A DNA stretch of 64,000 nucleotides from Papio anubis. Its lineage: Eukaryota; Chordata; Mammalia; Primates; Cercopithecidae. The notes beneath the pieces were generated by a model. That model was not told the DNA's origin, made no database searches, and saw only the letters and a list, made by a program, of their open reading frames with translations. Positions 1 to 11,374 of this stretch are shown here, one piece after another. The stretch spans positions 61,935,590 through 61,999,589 of the forward strand of contig NC_044980.1 of NCBI RefSeq assembly GCF_008728515.1, given 5' to 3'. Every line of letters starts with the position of its first letter. Position 1 is the first letter of the stretch. The position numbers and the translations under genes are program-made.

Positions 1-1564
1 CACACATCAACTTTCTTTCTATTTCCTTTCTTTTCCTTCTTTTCAAACTCTTAAACTTAGGCCTTTATGCTGTGAGTGACTAGTCCAAGAAGCACACATT
101 TAGTAGTAGTCCTGCACCAGCCCTGCTCTTGAATAAAAAGGAATATTACTGGCTGCACCCAAATCTTCTAGTACTTAAGTCGAGTAATAAGCATCAGGCA
201 TTGGAAGAGGTTTTAAATTTGCTTTTTTGAGGAAAAGAACTGGGGGTAGATTTTGGCATCGTAGCATATCGATTAAGGAATAATCAGGACATCAGATACA
301 TTTTAATACATAGCTGGGGCCTTACGTTGTAGATGAAGCTTGCTGTTTTTAGCAAGTTCCTGGGTTTCACATTCATTTCTGATGCATCTAGTAGCTCCAT
401 ACATTTCATAACCTGATCTCTTTATTTGTATGCAAAAAATACTGTCTTAATACAGAGCAGCATTTTTGTAACAAAGAGACTGGCTGGAGCTATTTGGTGC
501 TTGAATGTGACCATCCTTTTTACTTTTGCTAAGCCTTATTTAAATTTTGTATACCGTGGAATACGTAGAATTTGTCAAATCATTTTAGTGCTGAAGGTTT
601 TTGATTTTTGTTTTTGTTTTTGTTGTTGCAGTTTCTTTGGTGGCTTGTTTTGTATTGTAAGATGGCACTTGCTGATATAAGTAGTAAGGCACTAAGAGAA
701 AATACAGATAAGTATTTATAAGATGCTTGGGAACCATAGCAGAATTTTTTGTTTGGTTTTGCAAGAGAAAAAAATTACCAATAAATAATTAATCTACCAC
801 CCAAACTCTCTTGGGGATGTCTTAGTATCTTCAGACTATAAAATTGTTCATCTAAGTACAGCATCATCTTACGGCCCTATGGATTGTAAATCTTCTAGTG
901 AGGCTGTAAACTCCACTCTGAAAACAAAGGCATAACTTAACCGACTGCTCAGTTGTCCTTCATTGTAAAATGAATTGGCATTGGGAAAAAGGAAAAAAAC
1001 AAACAACAAAAGAAAAAAGAAAAAAGCCTCCTCCTTGCCCCTAATTTTTTTTTCCATATGGTTTTAGCCATTCCCCATCACTACATTGTGAAGCTATAAA
1101 AAATACATATATATACTTTACAAGAGTTTAAATGAATTTCAAAACTGGTCTCAACGTTTATAATACGTATCTGTGTTTGGCAGTTGTCATAACCCAATCC
1201 TACACTCAGCCATCGGGACAGGTCTATCGGGGAGATAGTTCATGGTTTACAAGCCTTTGCTTTTTAACTGTTCAATTTCCTTTAAAGCACAACTAGCTAT
1301 TTGTTTACAAATGATATTTTTATGTATATTTTGTATAGCGTATCATCATTTTGCCAAATACGTTTTTCATTATGAATGAGTAAAGAGTACTTAAGGTTGC
1401 ATTCATGTATTACACGTTTGTTGTTGTAAACCTCTCCAATCAGCTGGTAGAAATTCTCCTCATTGTGTTCTATTTGGTCGGTCTCTGTATGATTGTAGGA
1501 TGTGCTCCTTGGTAGTACTCCCAGCTGTAGATTTACCAGCTTAAAAGTTTGTTAGGATCTGTGC

Positions 1565-1570
1565 AATAAA
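1565..1570 (+). terminator. Poly(A) signal AATAAA (proximal of a pair)
   Basis: A canonical AATAAA lies in GTGCAATAAAGTG and is followed within 30 bases by a GTGTTTGCAG/T-rich stretch that could act as the downstream element. It would end the 3' UTR described for 1-1.7 kb. Earlier AATAAA matches at 132 and 780 have weaker contexts. Confidence 0.45.
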
Positions 1571-1669
1571 GTGTTTGCAGTCTTATTTTCTCTAAGAAAT
1601 TCCTTATGGATGTCATAATTGTTGTATATTGAACAAAGTATTTATACTTATGCAGTTGCATAACATTGA

Positions 1670-1675
1670 AATAAA
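1670..1675 (+). terminator. Poly(A) signal AATAAA (distal of a pair)
   Basis: This is a second canonical hexamer, followed by TTGTAAGTTTTTTT about 20 bases later. Cleavage would fall near 1,690-1,700, about where the repeat-free character of the sequence ends and an Alu begins (1,868). Confidence 0.45.
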
Positions 1676-1867
1676 AATTTAGCATGAAAGATAATGACTT
1701 GTAAGTTTTTTTCTAATATATACATTCCACCTCCAAAAAATATTACTGATTATTACTCTGGTATTATGGAAAGGATGGGCTTTTGCAGATTACTTTTTGC
1801 TGAGTGGAACAGTTTGCCGCCTTTTTTTTTTAAATGTACACAAATATTCTTCAACATTAAGTCCTTT

Positions 1868-2185
1868 GACTGGGCATAATGTTGAAGAACATTATGCTCA
1901 CCTGTAGTCCTAGCTACTTGGGAGTCTTAAGGCAGAAAGATGGCTTCAGCTGAGGAGCTGGAGACCAACTTGGGCAACATAGACCCTATCTCTACAAAAA
2001 CTTGAAAAATTAGCTGGGTGTGGTGGTATGCGCCTATTGTCCCAGCTACTCAGGATGCTGATGTAGGAGGATTACTTGACCCCAGAAGTTCAAGGTTGCA
2101 ATGAACAAGCTGTAATTGTGCCATTGCACTCCAGCCTGGGCAACAGAGCGAGACCCTATCTCTTTAAAAAAAAAAAAAAAAAAAA
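1868..2185 (+). mobile_element. Alu (old, J-type), with A-tail
   Basis: The element has both Alu monomers, the CTGTAGTCCTAGCTACTT and CCAGCCTGGGCAACAGAGCGA blocks and a 20-base A-tail. High divergence points to AluJ. Its head is disturbed by a short duplication of the CATAATG/ACATTATG motif, which creates an inverted repeat with the flank. Confidence 0.85.
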
Positions 2186-2204
2186 GATTAAGTCCTCCTT
2201 TAAC

Positions 2205-3467
2205 TTCTTCCTATTTTTTTCTACCAACCTTCTTCCTTTCCTGCAGAACTTACCAACTTCTACACCCACACTCGCCATCTTCCCACACTCAGAGGGTCTT
2301 AATTCTCCCTTCTCTGTGACACCACCACCACCTCTTCTCATTCTCTCATGAACTTGCTCCATCTATTACCATATTCTGCCTCAGCTTTCTCGTTTTCCTC
2401 CCCACCTGTCTCTTTCCTTTCAGAAAACCCCTTTCTTTGCCTGGCCTTTTCCCTCTGTCCCTTCTCAGGTGACGTTCTACAAGAGGAGTCTGCACTTAGT
2501 ATTTTTGGGTCTTCACCCCTTTTAAACCTGGCTCTGTCCCCCATGCTATCAACATTGCTGTGGCAGAGGTCACCAGTGACAGCTGACTCTAAAGCCCTCT
2601 TGTCAAGACATCACTTCAGTAGACCATCTTGAGAACTGGTCTGTCCCTGACAGCCCTCTCTCCTAGTTGTCTTCAACCTGTTCTTTTTCTCTCTTTACAT
2701 AATTTCTTCCTTGTCCTCTTGTCCCTTTAAATACTGGTGTTCCCTGGGTTCATCCTTGGTCTCTGAGCATTTCACCTTGGCTCAGGCACCTCACACTCAA
2801 AATGTCCAAAAATGTGCTTATTCTGTGCCCCTTCTCTCAGAGCTCACTGTATTCCCCATCTTTTCTCCAAGTCAGATCCTAGATTTCTACCTAAACTCTT
2901 TTTTCTTTCCTTACATCTAAAAAAAAAAAAAAAAGTTTCACTGATTTCACAATATACTCTTCCATGCAATCCATGTCCCATCTCTATTGTGCTACTGGCA
3001 GCCTTAGTTTGGTCTCTATCATAGTCTCTCTCCAGATGACCTCAACAGCCTCCTAACTGGTTTTCTTGCCTTTGCTCTTACCCCTTCTAGTCTGTTCTTT
3101 ACAATGTCCCTAGAGTGATGTTGCTCAAGTGTAAGCACACCATGTTACTATCCTGCTTTAAACTTTTAAATAGCACCCATATTCTTTGGGTAAAGGCCAG
3201 TTCCTTAAGTGTATCCTTACTCTAGAGAACTCCAGCTTAGCATGTGTGCTGGACTCAGACATCTGGAGGAAGCCTTTTGGAAAGGCCTGGACTGACCTGT
3301 GGACCCTCTTTGCTTCACTGTGTATCTGCCTCATGGCACTCACTGCATTATTTTGGAGTTATCTTTCTACACGTGTATCTTCTTTGCTAGACTTCAAGCT
3401 CCCTGGTTCTCTGTCTTGTTTTTTACTTCTAGGACAAAGCACATAGGAGACATCAATAAATATTTGC
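2205..3467 (+). mobile_element. LINE-2 fragment, sense
   Basis: A long pyrimidine-rich L2 3' half is present, recognised by the series CTCCTAACTGGTTTTCTTGCC, a CTTTAAACTTTTAAATAGCAC block, ACTTCAAGCTCCCTGG and the terminal CAATAAATATTTGCTGA. The last bases of this L2 continue at 3,844 after an inserted LTR. Reading frames across it are decayed remnants and not genes. Confidence 0.7.
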
Positions 3468-3843
3468 TGATATGGTTAGGCTTTGTGTCTCCACCCATAT
3501 TTCATCTTGAATTGTAAGCCCCATAATTCCCACGTGTCAAGGGAGAGACGAGGTAGAGTAACTGAATCATGGGGGTGGTTTCCCTCATGCTGTTCTCATG
3601 ATAGTAAGTTCTCATGAGAACTGATGGTTTTATAAGGGGCTCTTCCCCACCCTTCGCTCAGCACTTCTCCTTCCTGCTGCCGTCTGAAGAAGGTGCTTGC
3701 TTCCCCTTTGCCTTCCACCATGATTGTCAGTTTCCTGAGGCCTCCCCAGCCATGCTGAACTATGAGTCAATTAAACCTCTCTCCTTTATAAATTGCCCAG
3801 TCTTGAGCAGTTCCTTATAGTAGTGTGGGAATGGACTAATACA
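3468..3843 (+). mobile_element. THE1/MST-type MaLR solo LTR with 5-bp target duplication
   Basis: This 376-base element begins TGATATGGTTAGGCTTTGTG and ends GGACTAATACA, with the diagnostic CCCATAATTCCCACGTGT, GAATCATGGGGG and GATGGTTTTATAAGGGG blocks of THE1/MST LTRs. TTTGC flanks it on both sides, a 5-bp duplication as expected for ERVL-type integrases. It was inserted into the tail of the L2 at 2.2-3.5 kb, whose sequence resumes directly after it. Confidence 0.85.
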
Positions 3844-3884
3844 TTTGCTGAACTGAATTGAATAAGAAAGGAAGTATTAGTAGT

Positions 3885-4112
3885 CGCTACTGTTTGTAGC
3901 ACATTTACTGGGAGCCAAGTAACACACTAAATACTTTATTTGCATCTTCTCATTTAATTTCCGTGCCATTTGAACTATACATTGCTTCATTTTATAAATT
4001 AGGAAGCCAAAACTCGGAAAGAGGTTAAGTGACTAACCCTCATGGATTGGCAGGACTGAGGCTTGAACTCAAGCAATCTGACTAGACAGCCCATACATTT
4101 AACCTCTACCAT
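3885..4112 (-). mobile_element. MIR, antisense
   Basis: The antisense MIR series is visible: acatttactgggagcc, a CTCATTTAATTT block, ATTTTATAAATTAGGAAGCC, AGAGGTTAAGTGACTAACCC and a terminal TTAACCTCTACC. It holds an ATTTGCAT octamer by chance. Confidence 0.75.
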
Positions 4113-4716
4113 TAGACAAGACCTGCCTCCTCCCACACACTCTTCTACCACAATATAAATTGCAAGATGAAATGGGACAGAATCATGACACAATGTTTTT
4201 CACTGCCTGCATGATGTAGTTTTCCTTGCTTAGAGGAATTCACTCTGCTAAGATTCACAGTTTTTAAAAGTAAGTATGGAAATGGTCACTTTAATGGGAC
4301 TGTGTATCATGCTATGCAGAAAAGTCGGTCTTCATCATAAAAGAAAAAACCCAGAAAGGATATTAAGTACACACATCACAGAGCCAATAATGGCCATAGC
4401 AAGAGCTGTTAAGTGAGCAACCAGTTTAGAGCGAATACATAAACTAAATGAAAAGCAAGAGATTGAAATTTTAAAGGTATTTACCTTGAGCTAGACCAGG
4501 TAAAACTAATGAGGGTCATTAAAGGGCAAACAATTAGACATGATCTTGTAGGTCTGGCCAGTCTGGGGCACAATTTCTTGTACTGTATTTTCAGCATCCA
4601 CATAGTGTTATTTTATCTTATTTGGGATTTTAAAAATTTGAAATGTAGCTAAATATGTGTTTCGGTGTATAATATTTCCCTAATAAACTGAGGGCTACCT
4701 CTTTTAAGCCCAAGGC
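4113..4716. other. Unique sequence, nothing recognised
   Basis: About 600 bases of AT-rich sequence between a MIR and an Alu monomer. I see no exon, repeat or structural motif here. Confidence 0.4.
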
Positions 4717-4832
4717 ATTTTTTTTTTTTTTAAAGAGACATTGGTTGCTCATGCTGGCCTCAAACCCCTGGGCTCAAGGGATCCTCCCCGCTCAGCCTCT
4801 CAAGTACCTGGGACTACAGGGGTGCCCAGCTC
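4717..4832 (-). mobile_element. Free Alu monomer (FLAM/FRAM type), antisense
   Basis: A T12 run is followed by AAAGAGACATTGG, CTGGCCTCAAACCCCTGGGC and GGGACTACAGGGG. It is only about 115 bases, one Alu monomer, so it is either an old free monomer or a truncated AluJ. Confidence 0.65.
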
Positions 4833-5129
4833 TTCAAGGCATTATTTTTCCTTCTTTATAACAATGTAAGCAGAATGTGATGCAGCCTACAAAAATTACA
4901 AGTTCTCCCTTTTGGAGGAGGCATGATGTGGGGACATGGGGCAAGACTATGAAGAGGACCAGATAATTCATGAACTAGAGATAGGAATTAAGGAGAAATC
5001 ACTTCTAAAAATCGTACCAACCCTCCCACAGGGGGCAATGGCAGCTTCCCTTGGCTGTTGAGCACTGAACTGCCAAGCATTTACAAGAGGAAAAGGGGCT
5101 GGCTTGAAGACTTCAGGTGAGGTAGCACA

Positions 5130-5390
5130 TCTCAGCTCTAACATGCACGTGATTCATGTGGGGATCTTGTGAATTCCGCCTCAGAAGGCCCATGGTAGGG
5201 TAGAAAATTCTAACAAGCTCTTCTCAAATGACTCAGATGCTGCCGGCCTGTTGACCACATGAATGCCCTGCCTGGCTACACCAGGGAGTTAGAATCTCTG
5301 AAGATTGGGCCTAGGCATCTGTAATTAAAAAATAATAAAATAACTTCCACGGGTGGTTCTAATGTGCATTCCAGGTTGAAAAGCAAAAAC
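5130..5390 (+). mobile_element. MER5-type hAT fossil (degraded)
   Basis: CTTCTCAAATGACTCAGATGC, a GTTAGAATCTCTGAAGATTGGG block and GGTGGTTCTAATGTGCATTCC resemble MER5A/B, the non-autonomous Charlie-type hAT element. Terminal repeats are not clear. Confidence 0.45.
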
Positions 5391-5504
5391 AAATTTCCCA
5401 GCTAGAGGATGACACTTGACTCATTCTACCACAACATGAAATCATCATGATCAGAGCTTGAAGACATTTCCCATATAACTACCGGTCCAGTTGAGCCCTA
5501 AGGA

Positions 5505-5680
5505 CCCTTTCCACTCAAAGTGTGGTCCTCAGACCAGCAACATCGGTGTGACGTGGGAGTGTTTTACGAATGCAGAATCTCAGTCCCCTGACCCCCTGGC
5601 CTTCCCCACCCCTGGACCTGCTGATTTGCTGCATTTCCATGATAGCCAAGTAATTTGCTTGCCCTTCAAAATTTGAGAAG
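5505..5680 (+). mobile_element. MER5A-like hAT fossil
   Basis: The MER5A signature is seen in order: AAGTGTGGTCCTCAGACCAGC, AACATCGGTGTGACGTGGGAG, AATGCAGAATCTCAG, CCTGCTGATTTGC and AAAATTTGAGAAGCA near the end. The length of about 175 bases fits MER5A. Confidence 0.65.
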
Positions 5681-5689
5681 CATTGTTAC

Positions 5690-5860
5690 CACTACTCCCC
5701 AAACTTCCTAGAAGATGAGAATTACTTGGAATATTTGTTAAAAATACAAGTTTCTAGACCTCATCGCTGATCCACTCACTCAAAAATCTCTAGGGCAAGG
5801 TGTGAAAAACTGGGTTTATAATCAGTGGACATGAGGGGTAGGTGATTCTTCTCAGGGAGG
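5690..5860 (+). mobile_element. MER5-like hAT fossil, third in a row
   Basis: GAGAATTACTTGGAATATTTG, AAAATACAAGTTTCTAGACC and GGTAGGTGATTCTTCTCAGG follow the order of the MER5A body (acctgggaa, aaatgcaaattct, ggtgattct). It is more degraded than the preceding copy. Confidence 0.4.
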
Positions 5861-5999
5861 CATGGGAAATAGTAATATAAGAGTATATTTACCATCTGTG
5901 CTCAAATTTGTCTCCAGCTAAAGTCTACTATGATATTAGTGGTTTTTAAGCCTTTGGGCATAGAAAACTCAGAAACCATTGAAACCATCAGGAAGGCAG

Positions 6000-6310
6000 C
6001 AACCTAAACTTATTGTCCACCTACTGCGTGTATGTGTGTGTGTATACATATATACATACTCAGTACTAAGCATGTGTGTATACACACACACATATATATG
6101 CTTAGTACTGAGCAAGATGCTTTTCATCTGCCCTCCGACTTAAACATCAACACAATTCTCAAACCCGGTGGTGCCATTCCCGTTTTATAGATGAGAAATC
6201 AGGCCCAGCCAGCATACGCCGTTTGCTTAACATCCACCCTGGAAAGAGAGCTTGGATTAGAATCTGAATTTTTCTGGTTCCAAAGCTCTTAACCTTTCTA
6301 AGTATTACCA
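6000..6310 (-). mobile_element. MIR, antisense, split by a TG/TA microsatellite hairpin
   Basis: MIR blocks TTATTGTCCACCTACTGCGTG and CCGTTTTATAGATGAGAAATC, then AGCTCTTAACCTTTCT, flank a TG/TATA-rich segment at 6,030-6,100. The 15-base inverted repeat AGTACTAAGCAT...ATGCTTAGTACT sits around this segment. Confidence 0.65.
6059..6112. repeat. Inverted repeat, 15-bp arms around a TG/CA palindrome
   Basis: CTCAGTACTAAGCAT (6,059-6,073) is exactly complementary to ATGCTTAGTACTGAG (6,098-6,112). The 24-base interior itself contains the palindrome TGTGTGTATACACACA. The whole unit can fold into one long hairpin. Confidence 0.9.
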
Positions 6311-8466
6311 GGTGCCATGTAACTGAATTCAGGTTCAGGCCCCTCTATGAATAATCTAAGCTATCTTATTTCCTCTTTGCATGTAGAAAAATCATATGGT
6401 GCTAAATTATGAATTTGATGATTGGTGGGAAACGGTAAGTGAAGGAAGCTAATAGTTCTCTGTAATAGGGCTTCTTTATCAGTTCTAATTAATCAGACAA
6501 TTTCTCATCTAGCATTTTCGGTTCACAACGCAAATGTAACATGAAAAAGTGTAGCTATAATAACTACAGAAATTTGCTTCCTTCATTCTAGGCCAGGCAT
6601 TAAGAAAATCTATGGTAGGGCAATTCTCTAAATTTCATTTCCCTCCTACCAGGATGCTTTTATTCCTCAAAGCAATCATTTTGTGTTATTCCTTTCTTTC
6701 TCTACCACCTATATGTCTCATATATCTAGAAAATTTGGAAATGACCAAGGCTTTGCCAAACCTTGGTTTGATTACATTTCGTGATGCTGAAAGCCAATCC
6801 CCCTGACCCATGTTCAAGTTATCTGGCAGTTGAGACACCTCAGACCCTGAACTGAAGTCATTAGCGCTATTCCTTATAGGAAAACACTCAGCAACATCTC
6901 ACTGATTTCTGAGACCCAGCATTTCAAAAGACAAGATCACTATCTCTTACAATATCACTGGCTGATGGTGGGGCTGTCAATTCCAATACTTGTATGCAGG
7001 CAAGCATTTGAAAAGGGGGATGGGTCCCAAGACTGAAGTTCTCTGTACACTCTGTGAAATGCCAGTTTAGTATGTCCAGACGTGGGAAAAAGATCTGTTG
7101 CATATGGTTACAAGTTATCACCCCACACAGCTTGATGAAATGTCTATTGCTCTTGTAAAGCTGAAAGCCTCTAACAAATAGTCATCTGCCATTTCATTAA
7201 GCACTGCCAGGAGATGGCTGTCAGCATCTGGGAAAGGAAGAATGAAAAGTTGTTTGCAAGGCCTGCAGCAAGTATGTTGCAGCTACAAAGTCTGCATATG
7301 TCAGGCTGGCATCACCATATCCTCCAGCCTTAACCTGTCTAAATAAAACTCATTTGCCTAAAAGTTCTGAATCTTTGGAATATGTATGCTGTGTTAAGCA
7401 GTGCTGTACTGAAATAATTTTCCTGAGTTGGAGACATATCTACTTCTGTTGGGGCTGGAGGCAGTTCTGTGGACATTCCCTGTAATGCATGTCCTACTGC
7501 CCCATTCAAATGGGGATCCTTAGAACAGCTATGGCTCCCTCTGTTCCCTCAGAAAGAGGTAAGAGCAACACACAAAGCTTCAGCTTTACCATTTGCATTT
7601 GAAAACACAAAGGCTTAGAAAAACATTGCCTCCTTTTCAGTACCTGTACATTGTCACAACTGATGGATGATCTCTTTGTTTTTTATCTTTTTAAAGCAAA
7701 AGTCTTCCTTAAAAAAATAATCCCTTTTTCTCCTTATTGCCCAGACCTGGTCATTGAAGGCATGTTGGAAATATAAATGAGAAGAAAGCATTTGAATCCC
7801 TGAAATCCTACCAGTCACTCTGTTTCTTTAACTTATAGGTATTTTTTTGTTTTGCTGAATAATGAAATAACAGTGGGCATGCTCTTTAGCCCACTCTTCT
7901 ACTCTTCCACTTGTGTCACCAAAACACCAGGGATTTGGTCTAGGTCCTGCTGCTCACTGCACAAAAAGCCAACCACTGAGATGACAGGTATCACCAAGGA
8001 AGAAGCCATTAATTGGGTGATGCAGCAGAGGAGAGGAAAGCTCAGTCTCAAATCCATCTCCCTGACCAACTAAAACCAATGGTTTATATAGCACGCAAAA
8101 AAAAATGTAACAATGTGTAAGAAAACAGGAACTTGGGAGGGGCAAGGAAGCAGTCATAGTGAATGAGGGGTGCGGCATCTGGTGTGGCAATCTGGTTTCA
8201 GTTCTTCGATACTTTTTGTGAGAGTCCTGAAGGTCATTTCCTGAGAAAGGAACTCAGATAAAACAGAAGTTTCAAGCTTTAACAGCAGAAGGGTCCATAT
8301 CTATGTTTATCCAAAAGCAGCTGTCTATGAAACTCTTGGGCCAGTTTCATTGAATATTAAAACAAATATATTTCAATGTTTATAAGCAAACTTCTGCAAT
8401 ATATATAATGACTGCATGATGTTTCATTATACGTTTGAGCCATACTACTTTCTTTCCCGTGGTATG
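6311..8466. other. Unique intergenic sequence
   Basis: About 2.1 kb without a recognisable gene or clear repeat. Reading frames are short and random-looking. The last part (about 8,400-8,465) may belong to a degraded LINE-1 3' region (ATGACTGCATGATGTTTCATTA), of which more is visible at 9.06-9.53 kb. Confidence 0.4.
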
Positions 8467-8467
8467 G

Positions 8468-8508
8468 CTTTCTTTCAATAAATGTTTTTCCTTTCTTTCA
8501 ATAAATGT
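8468..8508 (+). repeat. 23-bp direct duplication
   Basis: CTTTCTTTCAATAAATGT occurs at 8,468-8,485 and again at 8,491-8,508, with a TTTTC spacer. It is a simple local duplication. Confidence 0.9.
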
Positions 8509-8756
8509 GTTAGAGAGCCTCAGGTACAGACCATGGAGGCCATCTTACTCTTCTGTTCCTGGCACATCAACCTCGGCCTATTCTAAGGTTCATTTAATTA
8601 TTCCAACAGTCCCTTCCATTCTCCACCACCACCCCATAAGCAATTATGTTAATGGTTTATCTTTTTGTTTTTGTTCCTGAAAAATGTATGTATCATTGTT
8701 TTTATGCATGCTTTTTTTAAGTTATGTGGATGACCATGTTAATATATTATTTTGTT

Positions 8757-9051
8757 GGCCAGGTGCGGTGGCTCATGCTGTAATCCCAACACTTTGGGAG
8801 GCTGAGGCAGGTATTACAAGGTCAAGAGATCAAGACCATCCTGGCCAACATGGTGAAACCCTGTCTCTACTAAAAATACAAAAATTAACTGGGCATGGTG
8901 GTGTACGCCTATAGTCCCAGCTACTCGGGAGGCTGAGGCAGGAGAATCACTTGAACCTGGGAGGCAGAGGTTGCAGTGAGCCAAGATGGTGCCACTGAAC
9001 TCCAGCCTGATGACAGAGTGAGACTCTGTCTCAAAAAAAAAAAAAAAAATC
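8757..9051 (+). mobile_element. Alu (S-type), full length
   Basis: It begins GGCCAGGTGCGGTGGCTCATG, has the internal AAAAATACAAAAATTAACTGG linker and ends in a 17-base A-tail. All Alu landmarks are in order. Confidence 0.9.
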
Positions 9052-9059
9052 TATATCAT

Positions 9060-9535
9060 AATCTGTATGTTTATGATTCAACTACATTGCTATGGCTACA
9101 TCTAATACACTGCTTCTAACTACTGTCTAGTGCTCCCTGTCTTGAGCATCTTCCCCATTTTACTCACCTACTTCTTAGTGCAGAACACTCAAATTGCTGT
9201 GAACTTTCCCCTCCACAAATAATGCTGCAATGAATATCTTTGTGGACATATGATGCTTTCTTGGGAAAAAACCCCAGAGCAGTTTGTGGGTAATACATTT
9301 AATTTGATTAATTGTTGCCAGATGGTCCTAGAATGGCTGTACCAGTCTACATCCCCATAATCAGGGCATGTAGTTCCTAAAACCCCACAGCCCCAACTAG
9401 ACTATCATCTGGCTTTTTCTTTGCCAGTCCAATAGATATAAACATTTATCTCATTTTAACTTGTATTTCTCTGGCTGCTAATAGAATGAACATGTTTTTA
9501 ATGTTAAGATGTTCCAACTAAGAGCATGGAGTATC
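9060..9535 (-). mobile_element. Old LINE-1 3' fragment, antisense
   Basis: AATGCTGCAATGAATATCTT, GTTGCCAGATGGTCCTAGAAT, a GTACCAGTCTACATCC block and TTTGCCAGTCCAATAGATAT are the degraded reverse complement of LINE-1 (L1M) 3' sequence. It lies just downstream of an Alu and is heavily diverged. Confidence 0.55.
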
Positions 9536-11370
9536 TCTTCATTTATTCAGATCATCTAATATCCGTAATCATTTATCTATTGTTGCACATTTAGGTTCCC
9601 TCCAAGGAAGAGAGAAAGAGAAAAAGGGAGACCCAATTTATTTAGAAAGCCCATTAATCACCTTGGAGGGCGGAGGAGGAGATGGAATGGATGTTCTGGT
9701 GGCCACTTGTCCTCTGCTTACCTTTGCAGGATCCAGCCAAGTGCTCAGAGAACATTAACAAAAGATGGGGAGGATTGGAGGATGGTGTTCAATGAACTTC
9801 ACTGCTTAATCGTTCATGAGCAATAACAGCTTTTAAATAGAATATGTAGATTAATTCTTACCTTTATCAGGTTCCACAGTATTCAACAAATGATTTCAAA
9901 TTGTCAATAGCTAGGATAAAGTAGAATGGGTGGGAGTGGGTGGGAGAGCAGGGTGGCGTTAGGAGCAGGGTCTTAGAGTATGGTGGTGACGGCAGAAGGG
10001 ACTAACAAGCTGCCAGACCAGGACGTTTCACCCTTGGATTTGAGGGTTCCTTAGCGCTTTTTCCCCATTTTGTTAAGAAATTTCCTCTTATGGGATAAGG
10101 AGCAATTCTCCAGCTCATTTGACTCATGGGGCCTAACATATACTCGTGCTATTGGTTGATAACATTAAGATAAGGGAAGGATTTTACATGGCCAAGAGTC
10201 CAAGACCAATCCCAGTCTAACAGAATCCCAATATCTAGGGATGAAGCACAGGAATCTGTTCTGTAAAGAAGTCCCCCGATTATTCTGGTGTTAAACTAGA
10301 AAAGCCCACTGGGCTCATTCATTCCTCCACAGCCTTCAAGCTAACTCCCACCATGTTACACCTTCATACTCAGCATGTCAGGCAATCAGCTCCAGCCCAA
10401 CACTTGGGACCCCCCAGTCATGACTTGCTAAGAAACAATCACATCCCTCTTGCTATAATTCAAGCTTCTATTCAGCATTCAGGGCCAATGTCAGCTACCC
10501 GTCTTGCACACTATACTAATATAGGAAAACATACAAGAGCCATTTGTTTCATACTTTTATAAACATCAAAATTGCAAACAACCCTGATTGGAGAGTTGGA
10601 CAAGTAAGAATGGTATGACAGTTTTCTGTCTTGGAATTTTACAGATAATGCCTGTGTTCAAGGGCTGTGCTGTACTAAGCAGTGGCTGCTGGCACAGGGA
10701 AAGGTGTAATTCTCTCCTGGATTGTAGGAGTTGCAGCTCACACAGAGAGACCTTTATGATGTAGGCCAGTCAGCTTTTATGGACTTCGATGCTATTTGCT
10801 TCAGTACCCTTTGAAATGCAGGGTCAGCTCACTGAGCTACATCATGCAATAATAACACATTTTTATAGGAGTAGCTTGTCAGAGCAGCAACAACATGCAA
10901 TACATAAAACCAATAAACACACCGTGTTACAGATTCTATCCTAGTAAACAGGATAAAGCAATAAAATTGACAGCAGCCATCAAAAAGCTCCCTTTCTGAC
11001 TTTGTGGGGTGAATTTACTGTTGCTTAAAACAGAGCAGCTGTCACAAAGCCTTAGATCAGTTATGGCGCAGCAAGCTGCATCGCATGGAAGGGAGCGGGC
11101 CTGAGAAGGGAAAGCAGGATGGGCAATTATGCTTTGCTAAGGCTTGGGCCCCTTTCACTGTTAGTGTGATGCAATTCACATCAGAGATTTTCTACAGAAT
11201 GGTTTCGTTTTTCCAAGTTACATATTAAATATTATGGAGGACAGTATGTCTATGGGTTGGTAAATCAGCAATTAGTATTTCCCATCTGCAGCTTAAATCC
11301 CTAAGGCAAGAAAGGGCTTACCTGTGACAGAATATGCAGGGACTCAATGGGTTGGTGCTATCTAAGACTG
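9536..11370. other. Unique intergenic sequence
   Basis: About 1.8 kb with no gene that I can support. A GGGTGGGAGTGGGTGGGAG stretch near 9.93 kb is G-rich. Part of this span (9.6-10.5 kb) could be a decayed LTR, but I cannot name one. Confidence 0.35.
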
Positions 11371-11374
11371 TATT

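Larger units (their letters stand above)
1..1700 (+). other. MAST4: Probable distal 3' UTR of a plus-strand gene, likely MAST4
   Basis: This 1.7 kb stretch has no recognisable repeat, no long reading frame, is AT-rich with many T-runs, and ends in two AATAAA hexamers about 100 bases apart, just before an Alu. That is the look of the end of a long mammalian 3' UTR. In human 5q12.3 the kinase gene MAST4 lies next to CD180 and points toward it, so a plus-strand MAST4 terminal exon is expected about here. No MAST4 coding sequence lies inside the window, so the assignment rests on synteny and composition. It could instead be unique intergenic sequence. Confidence 0.5.
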
